From: Monosporascus cannonballus
Taxonomy: Eukaryota; Ascomycota; Sordariomycetes; Xylariales
Reading direction: 5' to 3'
DNA length: 64,000 nucleotides
Assembly: GCA_004154925.1 (NCBI GenBank)
Contig: QJNS01000004.1
Span: 310,001 to 374,000, forward strand
Part shown: one piece after another, positions 1 through 8,534 of the stretch
How positions within the stretch are numbered: the first letter of the stretch is position 1
Layout: every line of letters begins with the position of its first letter
Made by a program: the position numbers and the translations under genes
The notes under the pieces: generated by a model
Seen by the model: only the letters and a program-made list of their open reading frames with translations
Database searches by the model: none
What the model was told of the DNA's origin: nothing

Positions 1-777
1 GCGCCCAAGCCCAAGAGGATCAAGCGGAAGCCCTTCCGATTTCTCGATCTTCCGTACGAGCTACGACTAGAAGTATACGGATATCACTTTGTCAATACCG
101 GTGACGTCCTCGATCTCGATCCCGACAACTATAAGCGAATCCATCAGAAGCTCGCCATCTTACGAACATGTCGCACTATCTACCGAGAGGCTTCTTACCT
201 CTTTTACAGCACCCATCCTGTCCGCATCTTCCCCACGCAACCGGGACGTTTCTTCAAGACCAAGAAGCCGCTCCTGGCGCGGCTGAAGCCCGGCCAGCGC
301 GGTACGCTCACATCCCTCGAGCTCCGCCTTGGTCCCGGCTGGAGCAAGCCGCCCAGAGGATGGGTGGTTAACCCAGAGCTCGGTCTCAAGGACTGCGTTG
401 GCGTCAAGAAGATCACAGTGTTCGTCGAGTGCGACCCAGGCAATGATATCTTTAAGGGATTCCGTCGAGCAGAGGGCTTTTATGAAGGATTCTCCAAGTC
501 GCTACTCGAGAAGGTCCTTGATGAGATGCCATGGGTTAACTATATCGAGTTCGACGCCTGGCCCAGCGTCAAGAAGTCGGGTGTGCTCATGCGAGGGCTC
601 TTGGAAGTCGTCGCCGACCGGGAACTTAAGCGCGGGTGGGGGTCCGAGAGAGGCTGGACTGACGCTGAGGAAGCGGAAGAGTCACACGAGCCGCTCGGCC
701 TTAATGCTCCGATCCTCACGACTGCCCAGCTTCATAACTTGTTGCTCCATGGTGCCAGCATAGAAGCGAGGGCGTGA
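1..777 (+). CDS. F-box-like fungal protein, 3' part
   Basis: An open frame enters from the left edge and stops at TGA 775-777, giving the last 258 residues; the start is outside the window. Near the N-terminal end is a basic stretch, then FRFLDLPYELRLEVYGYHF and, about 30 residues on, LRTCRTIYREASYLFYS. This pairing (LPxELRxxIY followed by LLxxCRxIxxEAxxxFY) is the mark of the large fungal family of F-box-like, 2EXR or DUF7730-type proteins, mostly uncharacterised and thought to be substrate adaptors or of unknown role. The rest has no motif I recognise; the tail is acidic, with a run of D and E before the last 35 residues. No intron is needed in the visible part, and codon use is GC-balanced like its neighbours. 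The function beyond the family is unknown. Confidence 0.75.
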   Translation, partial: APKPKRIKRKPFRFLDLPYELRLEVYGYHFVNTGDVLDLDPDNYKRIHQKLAILRTCRTIYREASYLFYSTHPVRIFPTQPGRFFKTKKPLLARLKPGQRGTLTSLELRLGPGWSKPPRGWVVNPELGLKDCVGVKKITVFVECDPGNDIFKGFRRAEGFYEGFSKSLLEKVLDEMPWVNYIEFDAWPSVKKSGVLMRGLLEVVADRELKRGWGSERGWTDAEEAEESHEPLGLNAPILTTAQLHNLLLHGASIEARA

Positions 778-1500
778 GCTGTTACTACTATAAATGTCGA
801 TTCGTAACGAGTCGACGAGGCTTGGCAGACAGCTGAGTGAGGGATACGCAGAGGAGATTACTATTACCCCTGCGAAGTCACGGGGAGACAGCCGGAGGAT
901 GATAGGATGTGCTGTATGCAAGCCCCTCTCAAGAATATTAGTCAGGCTGATCGCTATTTAATTCCTATCATTTATATGAAAAAGATCGTAAGCTGTCTCC
1001 ACCATAATGCGGATGTCATGCTGCACGGAATCTTGATGAATTTATAGGAGAGTCTGGACGTTTGGACTCTCCACTGAACTCTACTGAAGCAGTTACCCTT
1101 TGCACAAATTTAGCTACGTTATTACCATTGGCTATATATCTATCTACGTTACTTTCGGCTGTGAACTCTGAAACAGAGTTCGATTCAAAGAAAAGATGAG
1201 GTCATTGGCATTAATACATGGGTAGACTCTCCCGAAACCCCCGCCATATGTTATCGTTCATATCGATAAGCTAGTGGGCGAGTGATTGCCCTTCAGTAGT
1301 TTAACCCCACCGAAATCCGAATTCCCATGTTTTGATTTCCGCGGTCAAGCACAAAATATAAGTGTACAGGCCCATCATCTGTATCGCGACGACTTGTTAC
1401 TTGAGACTACAACCCAGGCCCAGCCAAGGGATCACATAAAATCTCATACATACCAAACGACGCTCTTAAAAGCACGACCCGAGGCCCCGGATCGCACGCG
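778..1500. other. Intergenic region upstream of RRP41
   Basis: This 720 bp stretch lies between the F-box-like gene and the RRP41 start. It holds no long open frame with family features. The left half is moderately AT-rich and presumably carries the 3' UTR of the upstream gene; the right half presumably holds the RRP41 promoter. I see no tRNA, repeat or transposon remnant here. Confidence 0.5.
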
Positions 1501-2483
1501 ATGCCCCTCGACACATCGACCTACAACCTGGCGCTGCTGCGCGTCGACGGACGCCGCTGGAACGAGCTGCGCCGGCTGCACGCCCAGATCCGCACCCAGG
1601 CCGCCGCCGACGGGTCCTCCTACCTCGAGATGGGCAACACCAAGGTCATGTGCGTCGTGTCTGGGCCCAGCGAGGACGGCGGCGGCTGGCGGAAGGGCGG
1701 CGGTGTTGTCGGCGGAGGCGCCTCGTCGGGGGCCGCCGGAAGCACCGCCAACGGCGCCGATGTCGCCGTCAGCGTCGTGGTCGCCGGGTTCAGCTCTGTG
1801 GATCGGAAGAAGAGGGCTAGGAGCGATAAGTGAGTTCTTCCTTTGCCCCTCTTCCTGCTTTTCTCTTCTCGAACATGTGTGATGTAGTCGTGAACTTGGA
1901 TGTCTTGTCCATCATGGTCTTCTACTCCGCTGGATAAATGACTGACGAGCTCTCGCGGCGGGAATGTAGGCGCATCCAAGAACTACAGGCGACCATCTCT
2001 AAGGCCCTCGCTGCAACCCTGCACACGCACCTCTACCCGCGCTCCACCATCTCGGTCGGCCTGCACGTCCTCTCGCAGGACGGCTCCCTGCTGGCCGCGC
2101 TCATCAACGCGTCGACGCTCGCGCTCGTCGATGCCGGCATCCCCATGACGGACTACCTAGTAGCGTGCACGGCGGGGAGCACGTCGTCGTACGCGGCCAA
2201 CGACGAGGGCGCTGACCCCCTGATGGACCTCAACACGCAGGAGGAGCAGGAGCTGCCGTACCTCACCATGGCCACGCTCGGCGCCACCGATAAGGTCGCC
2301 GTGCTCGTGTGCGAGAGTAGGGTCCAGGTCGCCAGGCTCGAGGGCATGATGGCCACGGCCGCCGACGGGTGTAGGGGCATCCGCGAGTTTTTGGACGGCG
2401 TCGTCAGGGAGAAAGGACGTAAGATGGTGGCCGAAGGTGCGGTGGAGAAGGGTGCGACTATGACGATGGATATCGATGTTTAG
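1501..2483 (+). CDS. SKI6: Exosome complex subunit Rrp41/Ski6 (RNase PH fold)
   Basis: The protein is a subunit of the six-membered RNase PH ring of the RNA exosome, which processes and degrades RNA 3'-to-5' in nucleus and cytoplasm. Exon 1 is 1501-1829 and exon 2 is 1970-2483; joined in frame they give 280 residues, close to the family size. Exon 1 has the diagnostic start RVDGRRWNELRRLHAQI and YLEMGNTKVMCVVSGP. Exon 2 has HTHLYPRSTISVGLHVLSQD, LINASTLALVDAGIPMTDYL and TAGSTSSYAANDEGADPL, typical of fungal Rrp41. Between residues about 58 and 85 there is a Gly/Ser/Ala-rich insertion, common in filamentous fungi and probably a surface loop. The splice joins SDK to RIQELQ, matching the family. 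In yeast the exosome ring is catalytically inactive and works with Rrp44 and Rrp6; I assume the same here. It converges with the PDI gene, the two stops being 200 bp apart. Confidence 0.95.
1830..1969 (+). other. Intron of RRP41
   Basis: The 140 bp intron starts with GTGAGT at 1830 and ends with TGTAG at 1969. A CTGAC branch-like site lies about 25 bases before the acceptor. The splice restores a lysine codon from AA plus G and keeps the frame across two segments that are each strongly Rrp41-like. An in-frame ATG inside the intron (1938) is not a start. Confidence 0.9.
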
Positions 2484-2683
2484 GAGCGAATACCGTCCCC
2501 GACGGACTTGTCTCGGCGACTACGGCTACCATGGCACTTTTCCAGCAGGCACGGAGAAGAGAACAGCTATACAGGCGTTTGTCTACAAATATATGGTAAG
2601 CAAAAGTACATTCAACACGATCGTCGTGGCTCGACTGAATTACTAAATAGATATCCTAGCTACTATATGGCTCCGCAGTCTCG
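2484..2683. other. Convergent 3' flanks of RRP41 and PDI
   Basis: A 200 bp spacer separates two stop codons on opposite strands. The two 3' UTRs probably overlap here. No open frame or repeat is visible. Confidence 0.5.
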
Positions 2684-4231
2684 TTAGAGTTCATCATGCT
2701 CGGCCGCGGTGGCCTCGGGAGCTGGCTTTGCGCCTCTCGTAAGGGTTTCCGTCTCCGTGTCCGGCTCGATCTTAATCTCCGCCGTCTCCTCAACCTTGAC
2801 CTTGACCGTCTCTTCCTCGACAGGCGCCTCACTGATGACACCCTCTGGTAACTTCTTCTTAATGCCCTCGTTCAGACGGATGGCGTCGATCCAGCTCTCG
2901 ATGCTCTCGCGGCTGAAGTCGCCCTCGTATTGTCGCCACCAGCCCTTCTTGCCGTTGAGGGCGACGATCACGACTTCGCCAGAGACATCGAGTCTCTTGA
3001 GGAGGGATGCGGGCTCGTCGCTGTCGGTGTGGACTTCGTAGAAGGGGAATAGGTGATGCCTGCCTTGCGCGTACTTGAAGGCGATCTCCGAGAGGCCGTG
3101 CAGGGCCTTCTCGGCCGCCTCGCCATGGGCTGAGGGGACGAAGGCAAGCACGCAGCTCTTCGACTTCTTATTCAGGCATTCCTTGGCTAGCTTGCCCGCC
3201 TGAGTGATGGCCGGGATTGGCAGCGCGGCCTCGGCAATGATGGGCTTGTTCACCGTGGGGGGAACGTCTGCAGACTCGGCCGACTCGGCAGCACTATCGG
3301 AAGACTCCTTCTGTTCAGACGATTTCTTGTCTTTCTTCTCGGCCTTCTTGTCGCCCTTGGACTTGGCCAGGACGGGGTCGGGGTTGGGCTCGCCGGCCTG
3401 CGACAGGAACTTGACCAGGGCGTCCTTCTTCATATCCCCGTCATAAACTATGTTCTCCTTGCCGCCGCCGGGGATCAGTACGAGGGTTGGGTACGAATTG
3501 ACATTGAATTTCTCGTTGGCCTTGGGCTCCTTATTCCTGACCTGTGCGATGGAGATGACGTCGAGGAAATCGATGGCGATGCTCCTCAAAAGCGCGCTTG
3601 TCGTGCCCTTCTCCGTGAACAGGATCGCCTTGGGTTTCTCAGGCTCGGTCTCGATGAACTGGTCGATGTCCTTATCCGTCACACGCTTCACGTGGTTGTT
3701 GATCTTGTCGACCACGGCATCCACGATAGCCTTGGCCGTCCGCTGGCCCTGGTAGTCCTCGACTATGGGCTTCGAGCCGGGCTTCTTTCCCGGCCGCACC
3801 GTCTTGAGCGTGGGGAAGCCCTTTACGCCCATCATGCCGCAGAGTTGTTTATTGTCATCGTCGTCGCAATTGACGGCGGCCACCTTAGCGAGCCCCTCGA
3901 GGTTCTTGGCCGCCTTCTCGTAGGCAGGCTTCAAGTTCTGGCAGTGGCCGCACCAGGGCGCATAGAACTCGACGACCTAGCGTCACGCAGATCAACATGT
4001 TAATGGGACGCGCTTTGCCTTTGCCTTTCTCCGAACTGTGTATTGATCGGAAGGATAAGGCTCTCTGCTTACAGAAGTGTAATTGGACTTGGAAATTAGC
4101 CTGTCGTAGCTTTTCGCATCAACCTGTAGAACCGGAGAGTTCTTGGTGTACAGGCCAGCAGCACTCGCAGTCGGCAGGGCCGACAGAAGAGCCATCGCCG
4201 TGACGGCAATGGTGGGGTGGAAGGCGTGCAT
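2684..4231 (-). CDS. ER protein disulfide isomerase, Mpd1/P5-like, HDEL
   Basis: An ER-lumen thiol oxidoreductase that forms and rearranges disulfides in secretory proteins. Exon 1 (4231-4073) and exon 2 (3976-2684) give 483 residues. Residues 1 to about 24 (MHAFHPTIAVTAMALLSALP onward) are a signal peptide ending at an AxA-type site. A thioredoxin domain follows, with VVEFYAPWCGHCQNLKPAY; the CGHC redox site is at residues 62-65 and the cis-proline is in GFPTLK. A second region (residues about 145-240) has NVNSYPTLVLIPGG, a thioredoxin fold without CxxC. A Lys/Glu/Ser-rich linker follows, then a third thioredoxin-like region ending in WWRQYEGDFSRESIESWID, also without CxxC. The acidic tail ends in HDEL. 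A single CGHC plus HDEL fits the Mpd1/P5 branch better than canonical Pdi1, which has two CGHC sites. The exact orthologue is uncertain, so I give no symbol. It is divergent from VTA1. Confidence 0.93.
3977..4072 (-). other. Intron of the PDI gene
   Basis: On the minus strand a 96 bp intron runs from GTAAGC (4072) to GCTAG (3977). It is phase 0 and joins SKSNYTS directly to VVEFYAPWCGHC, exactly the order expected in the first thioredoxin domain. Confidence 0.92.
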
Positions 4232-5051
4232 TTGTTGAGCAGAATACGAGGATCCCCTAGAAAGAACAGACCAACGAGGGGAATATGCGACGGCAGTAGA
4301 TAGGAGGATAGTAGGTAGGACTGGGGAACAAAGAGTGAAGAAACTCAGACTGAATACCTGGGCCGAAGAGCCAACGAAGGCGCCAAGTTTTAAATACCAA
4401 CTTAAGTACCTATACACCCAGAGATGGGCAGCGCATCACAAGGTGCTACAGTATTGTAGTAGTTTAGCTGTCTTGTTGCTCGATTCGGCAAGAGGCCACG
4501 GTGGAAATTCAGAAGTTCGGGTTCGTCGCCTTTCGATGTCATTCGCCAAAAGCTTCTCAAGCTCTCAGAGGGTGCACAGCGCCACATCCATCCCTGCAGG
4601 CTTAAACTCTGGTGCGGATTAGTGCCAGCCGATTTTTGGTACTACTAGTCAGTACATCGGCTACGTAGCTCCAGCTTTCAAGCCACACCTTGGTGCTCCA
4701 AGTACCTACCTAGCTAGCTCAGTAGCCCCCTAATCCCCTCCGACCCCGCTTCTGAAAGCCGTGGAACTGTGGCGCGAGCTATGAACCGACATCGGCACAT
4801 CGTGGGAACCTCCAATCACGTCTCTCTGCCCCGCTCTCGACGTCAGCGGGGAAATGTCACCGTCTGTGGCTGATAATGCGCTCCGTGAATCAGATGTCCG
4901 TTTGATAGTCAACTGCCCAGACTACTAGGTACCTAAATTAATAATTTCCCTCTTCTTCCTCCTACATAACCGCTCCCCTGTTCTTTCACTCCCCTAATCC
5001 ACGAATATCGTTTATATAGTCCCAGTCGAGAGAGAGGGAACAGAGAGAATC
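4232..5051. promoter_or_regulatory. Shared divergent promoter region of PDI and VTA1
   Basis: 820 bp lie between the two start codons, with no other coding feature. A TA-rich TTTATATAGT lies about 30-40 bases upstream of the VTA1 ATG, and a TTTTAAATACC stretch near 4389 lies about 160 bases upstream of the PDI start. CT-rich runs near 4950-5000 are common in fungal promoters. I see no clear unfolded-protein-response element, so the regulation of the PDI is not shown by sequence. Confidence 0.5.
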
Positions 5052-6538
5052 ATGGCTGCCAATATCCCCGCCAGGCTGAGACAGGCGGGCATCACGCCTT
5101 TCGTGTTGCGCGCCTCACAGCTCGACGCGGCGAGGCCCGTTATCTCCTACTGGTGTATGTACGCGCTTGACCTTGGCCTTGGCCGTGCGCGAAGCTACTG
5201 ACATGGATCCTGCAAGGCCGGTATTGGGCTGTTAATCAGATCCTCGGCAAGCAGCTTCACAATGCCGACCAAGAGTGCCTCGAATTTACGACCGCTTTGA
5301 TGGACAGGCTAGAGCAGGTACGCGATGCCTATTGCCTGTACGAAGGCCTGAGAGGACCATTGGGGGGCTTACTAATATGCGGCCGAGCAGACGAAAAACG
5401 AACAAGCGGGTAACGAGGCTATATTAGATGACGTCGCAGGACAGGCATACGTCGAGCAGTTCGCCCAGGAGACGTTCGAACGTGCCATGAGGCCGTTAAA
5501 AGCGGATAAAGTCAATCAGTACGGGCTCCGTTCTACTTGGCTAACCTCCAAGTCTCTTTCTTGATGGGGCGAGCGTTGACGGGAGAACCGAAACACAGAC
5601 AAACGGCCAGCACGTTTGAAGCCGCGTCCACATTCTTCCAGTTACTCAACATCTGGGGTCGGCCCGACGCCGAGATGCAACAGAAGATCAAGTACGCCAA
5701 ATGGAACGCCGCCCGAATATTGAAGGCCATAAAAGAAGGCAAAGACCCCAATGAGTCGAATCCGAAGCAAGAAGAGAAGCGCGTAGAAGACGCGGGCATG
5801 GGCGCCTTGGACCCCAACGACCCTGAGGTACAAATGATAGTGGGATCCGGCCAACCAGAGCCGGCATCTGTAGAGGATGCCCCGGATGAAGATGACAAGC
5901 TACGTGCCGCGCCTGTATCCGCATCCGCCTCTCCGCCGCCTCCAACTGGCCCAGGCCCCCAACAGGTGTCGCCCATAGCATCAACGGAACAGCAGGCGAC
6001 AGGAACGGAGAGCTACTTCCCCGACGCCGCGCCCGAGTCTCATACCGATCAAGATCCATTTACCTTGCCCTCTGCGCCTAGTAAACCGGCCGGGGGTTTA
6101 CCGAACCCGAGCCCCCACGATCCAACCGCCCCCTCCCTGCTGATCCCGAGCCCCAGCTCTCACGAGCCTGGAATGCCACCATTTTCCATCTCTCCACCAG
6201 ATGCGGCGTCGACGCCCCAGGATTTCTACCGACACGCTCCACCACATGGTTCGGCTCCGGCCCCGACGCCGCCGATTGTACCGCCCCAGGCGCCTCCTGC
6301 GGCAAGTAGTCACTATTCCCATCCGTCGCGATCATCCGTACCGCCTGTTCCGTCACAGGCGACACAGCAGACCACCTATGGTGCCGCGAACGCGTCAACG
6401 GGTTACAATACTGACGACTTGGCCGTAACGCAGGCGCAAAAGCATGCCAAGTGGGCCATATCCGCTCTCAATTTTGAGGACGTGCCCACCGCCGTGAGGG
6501 AATTGCAGAACGCCCTAGCCGTCCTCGGTGCGCGGTAA
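5052..6538 (+). CDS. VTA1: Vacuolar protein sorting-associated protein Vta1
   Basis: Vta1 is the cofactor that stabilises and activates the AAA ATPase Vps4, which recycles ESCRT-III in multivesicular body sorting at the endosome. Four exons (5052-5154, 5217-5317, 5391-5518, 5599-6538) join in frame to 423 residues. The N-terminal Vta1 domain starts with IPARLRQAG, then RPVISYWCRYWAVNQIL, AYVEQFAQETFERAMR and QTASTFEAASTFFQLLNIWG, and ends near KYAKWNAARILKAIKEGKDP at about residue 160. It is a pair of MIT-like helical bundles. A long Pro/Ser-rich linker (about residues 170-380) is presumably disordered. The last 41 residues, including AQKHAKWAISALNFEDV and AVRELQNALAVLGAR, are the conserved C-terminal Vps4-binding and dimerisation domain. 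The length is usual for filamentous fungi, longer than yeast because of the linker. It is the last intact gene before the repeat block. Confidence 0.95.
5155..5216 (+). other. VTA1 intron 1
   Basis: 62 bp, GTATGT to GCAAG, with a CTGAC branch-like site. It splits a cysteine codon (T plus GC) inside the conserved ISYWCRYWA segment. Confidence 0.9.
5318..5390 (+). other. VTA1 intron 2
   Basis: 73 bp, GTACGC to AGCAG, with an ACTAAT branch-like site. Phase 0, joining DRLEQ to TKNEQ. Confidence 0.88.
5519..5598 (+). other. VTA1 intron 3
   Basis: 80 bp, GTACGG to CACAG, with a GGCTAACC branch site near 5539. Only this acceptor restores the frame, giving KVNQQTASTFEAAS as expected in the family. 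The nearer AG at 5552 gives the wrong phase. Confidence 0.82.
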
Positions 6539-7353
6539 TGGTCTGTAGTGCGCGATGTGCAAGTTTTTGGGGCTTTGGAATCCGACGCCGGTACTCGCCG
6601 TTAGATGGTACCAAAGAAGCCGCCCGGTAATACAACAAGAAGGGCGGTACCAAGAGGGGCCGCAAGTCGTCCGCGATTCCTCGCGGAGGATGGCCTGCCA
6701 GCGGCAACACCAGATAATTCGATTTTATACCAGCGAGTGGACGGTGACCTTGAATAGTAGCTTGGAAGCATGACGATACGGCTTGATGGTTATGCATGCC
6801 GTTGTGAAATAGTTAGGTACGATACTAGGCCCTGCGAGAAATAGCAGTCAAAGCTATGTTCTGTTCAATTCGAGGCATAAGTAAATGCAACAGTGGACAT
6901 CCAGACCATCTACTACGGGGATCCAACCTCGAAGACAAATCTGGCTTAACCCATCCGTGTGCCACTTACCCGGGAACAAGCACCCCCGGACGGATAAGTT
7001 TGCGAACGATTCATTAAAAGGGCCTAGATGATGAAGGTAATCCGGTGGTGATGTCGAATCATTTCATCCACGTCCCATTTTTCTCCGGGTTATGAGCTGT
7101 GGCATCCTTCCACATTACCTACTTTGAATGCTTAGACCCATATGTCCCACTCCCCCATCCAACAGGGCGAGAACACCCCCGTCGTTTAGAGATGACAATG
7201 TCAGATTCTATCCTCATACCAGGCACATTAAAACTCCACCATTGCCCAGCCCCTGAGGATAGCAAATCACAAGGTCGAAATTCACTCGTCGCCCTTTTCC
7301 TCCTCTGACAGAGGGACTGTCTTTACGACATGCGTGTCTTTCATCCCTAGCGG
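6539..7353. other. VTA1 3' flank, no gene seen
   Basis: About 800 bp follow the VTA1 stop. The composition is still mixed, not RIP-like. There are short open frames but none with a recognisable motif, and I see no tRNA or repeat. Confidence 0.45.
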
Positions 7354-7578
7354 CTACAGCGCCGAGCCCCCGGGCGTGTCGTTCTTGACGTACGTCCAGG
7401 AGTCCAGAATCAACACCCGGGGGTAGTCGAAGTATGGCGCCCGGGAAATTCACCGGCGAGCCCAGCGTCCCAGTGCCGTTGCCCGTCACGCGCAGCTGCG
7501 CGCACGAGATGTAGAGCTGCGCCTCTGCCGCGGTGGTCAGAGCGTCATACCGAAATGAGATACATGGTGGTAACGGAA
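7354..7578 (-). pseudogene. AA9 lytic polysaccharide monooxygenase, C-terminal remnant
   Basis: On the minus strand 7578-7436 reads AAEAQLYISCAQLRVTGNG followed by GTLGSPVNFPGA. This is the conserved C-terminal part of AA9 (formerly GH61) enzymes, where AQ(F/L)Y(I/M)SCAQ(L/I) contains the Gln and the axial-side region of the copper site, and FPGAY precedes the last strand. After FPGA the frame breaks; a one-base shift continues with YFDYPRVLILDSW and a stop at 7354-7356, resembling the usual end of the family. No upstream exons with the N-terminal histidine or the middle of the domain are present, so this is a truncated, dead copy or the tail left after a rearrangement. AA9 enzymes oxidatively cleave cellulose in secreted degradation systems. 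Base composition is GC-normal, so RIP did not cause the damage. Confidence 0.7.
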
Positions 7579-7689
7579 GACTCCATGACTAGAGGGCGGG
7601 TTGTAGCGCCCAGAACTGAAAAGAACAAGAAAAAGGGAAGACAAAAGAGGGCCGAAAACGAACCATCAAGCTTATGCTAGGGCGAGGGA

Positions 7690-7880
7690 ATACCCACCCA
7701 TGCACTTTTTACCCACGGACCCGTGGAGTGCCGTGGGTAGCGCGGAGTTCCCACGAGTGACCCGTGGGAATTTCCTAAAATTCAAAATACCCACGAGTCA
7801 CCTATGGAAATTCCACATTATCTATTAAGTACCCATAGAAATTTTTTCAAATATTAAAATACCTACGAGTTATTTATAAA
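7690..7880. repeat. Four decaying copies of an inverted CCCACGRGT-type repeat
   Basis: Units of about 35-42 bp start at roughly 7749, 7789, 7830 and 7859. Each has a CCCACG(A/G)GT-like core, in the first copies followed by a reverse-complement-like half (ACCCGTGGGAATTTCC). The first copies keep C and G; later copies show the same sites turned to T and A (CCCATAG, CCTACGAG). A further copy, ACCCACGGACCCGTGG, lies at about 7712. They mark the passage from GC-balanced to AT-rich DNA. Subterminal repeats of this kind occur in hAT-like and other DNA transposons, but I cannot see a transposase or a second end. Confidence 0.55.
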
Positions 7881-8141
7881 AATTTTAATATTTGTACAAA
7901 TTATTTAATTTAGCTTAAATTAAATAATCTTATTAAAATATGTTCAATTAATTTTTTAATAATATTATAATTAAATAACATTAAATTATATATTATTAAT
8001 AAAATAATTTGAAACTATTATATCATTATATTTATATAATAAATATTAAATTTTATTTATATTCAGTTTAATAAGTAACTCTTACTAAAATATTTAACTT
8101 TATTTTGGTTTTATCGTTTTATTTAACGGCTTTATTTAAAT
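7881..8141. other. Very AT-rich left flank of gypsy E
   Basis: Almost pure A/T with only occasional C or G. No motif survives. It belongs to whatever element or spacer gypsy E inserted into. Confidence 0.4.
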
Positions 8142-8146
8142 TAATC

Positions 8147-8534
8147 TGTAATAGCTAAAGAATTTAACGAAATATTAAATCTAAGTCGACAAGTTTATAT
8201 TAACAAAAGTATCATAGGAATCTAAAAAATAAATACAATAAATTATTGCGTTTCGCAATACCGAAAAAACATTAAGTAATCAAATTATCAATATTAATAA
8301 ATTTACAAGTTAATACTATTTAAATTATAAAAATTCATAAATGTATATATCTATACTGTTCTTAATCTAATTATTTATAATTATATATCGAGTAATAATT
8401 ATAATTTTTAAAAATTATCACTAATTACTATTCATCATTAATTAGCCTTAATCACTTATTATATAACCTCGAAAATAGTGCGTATTATTCTTATTTAACT
8501 GTTTTTTGAAGCCGGAGCTTATCAGGTTATAACA
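8147..8534 (-). repeat. LTR of gypsy E (left, coding 3' side)
   Basis: Starts TGTAATAGC (from TGTGACGGC) and ends TTATAACA. It shares the first 150-200 bases in plus orientation with the LTRs of A, B, D and G, but its other half is a different AT-rich sequence ending in AGCCGGAGCTTATCAGG. Confidence 0.8.

Noticed and set aside
1160..1200. tRNA-like GTTCGATTC T-loop near 1179
   Set aside because: The flanking bases do not form a T-stem and no acceptor or anticodon arm can be drawn.
1938..2483. RRP41 exon 2 read as its own gene from ATG 1938
   Set aside because: The ATG lies inside the intron; splicing 1829 to 1970 restores one continuous Rrp41 protein.
5537..6538. VTA1 last exon read as its own gene
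   Set aside because: Its first codons lie in intron 3; the Vta1 domain needs exons 1-3 upstream.
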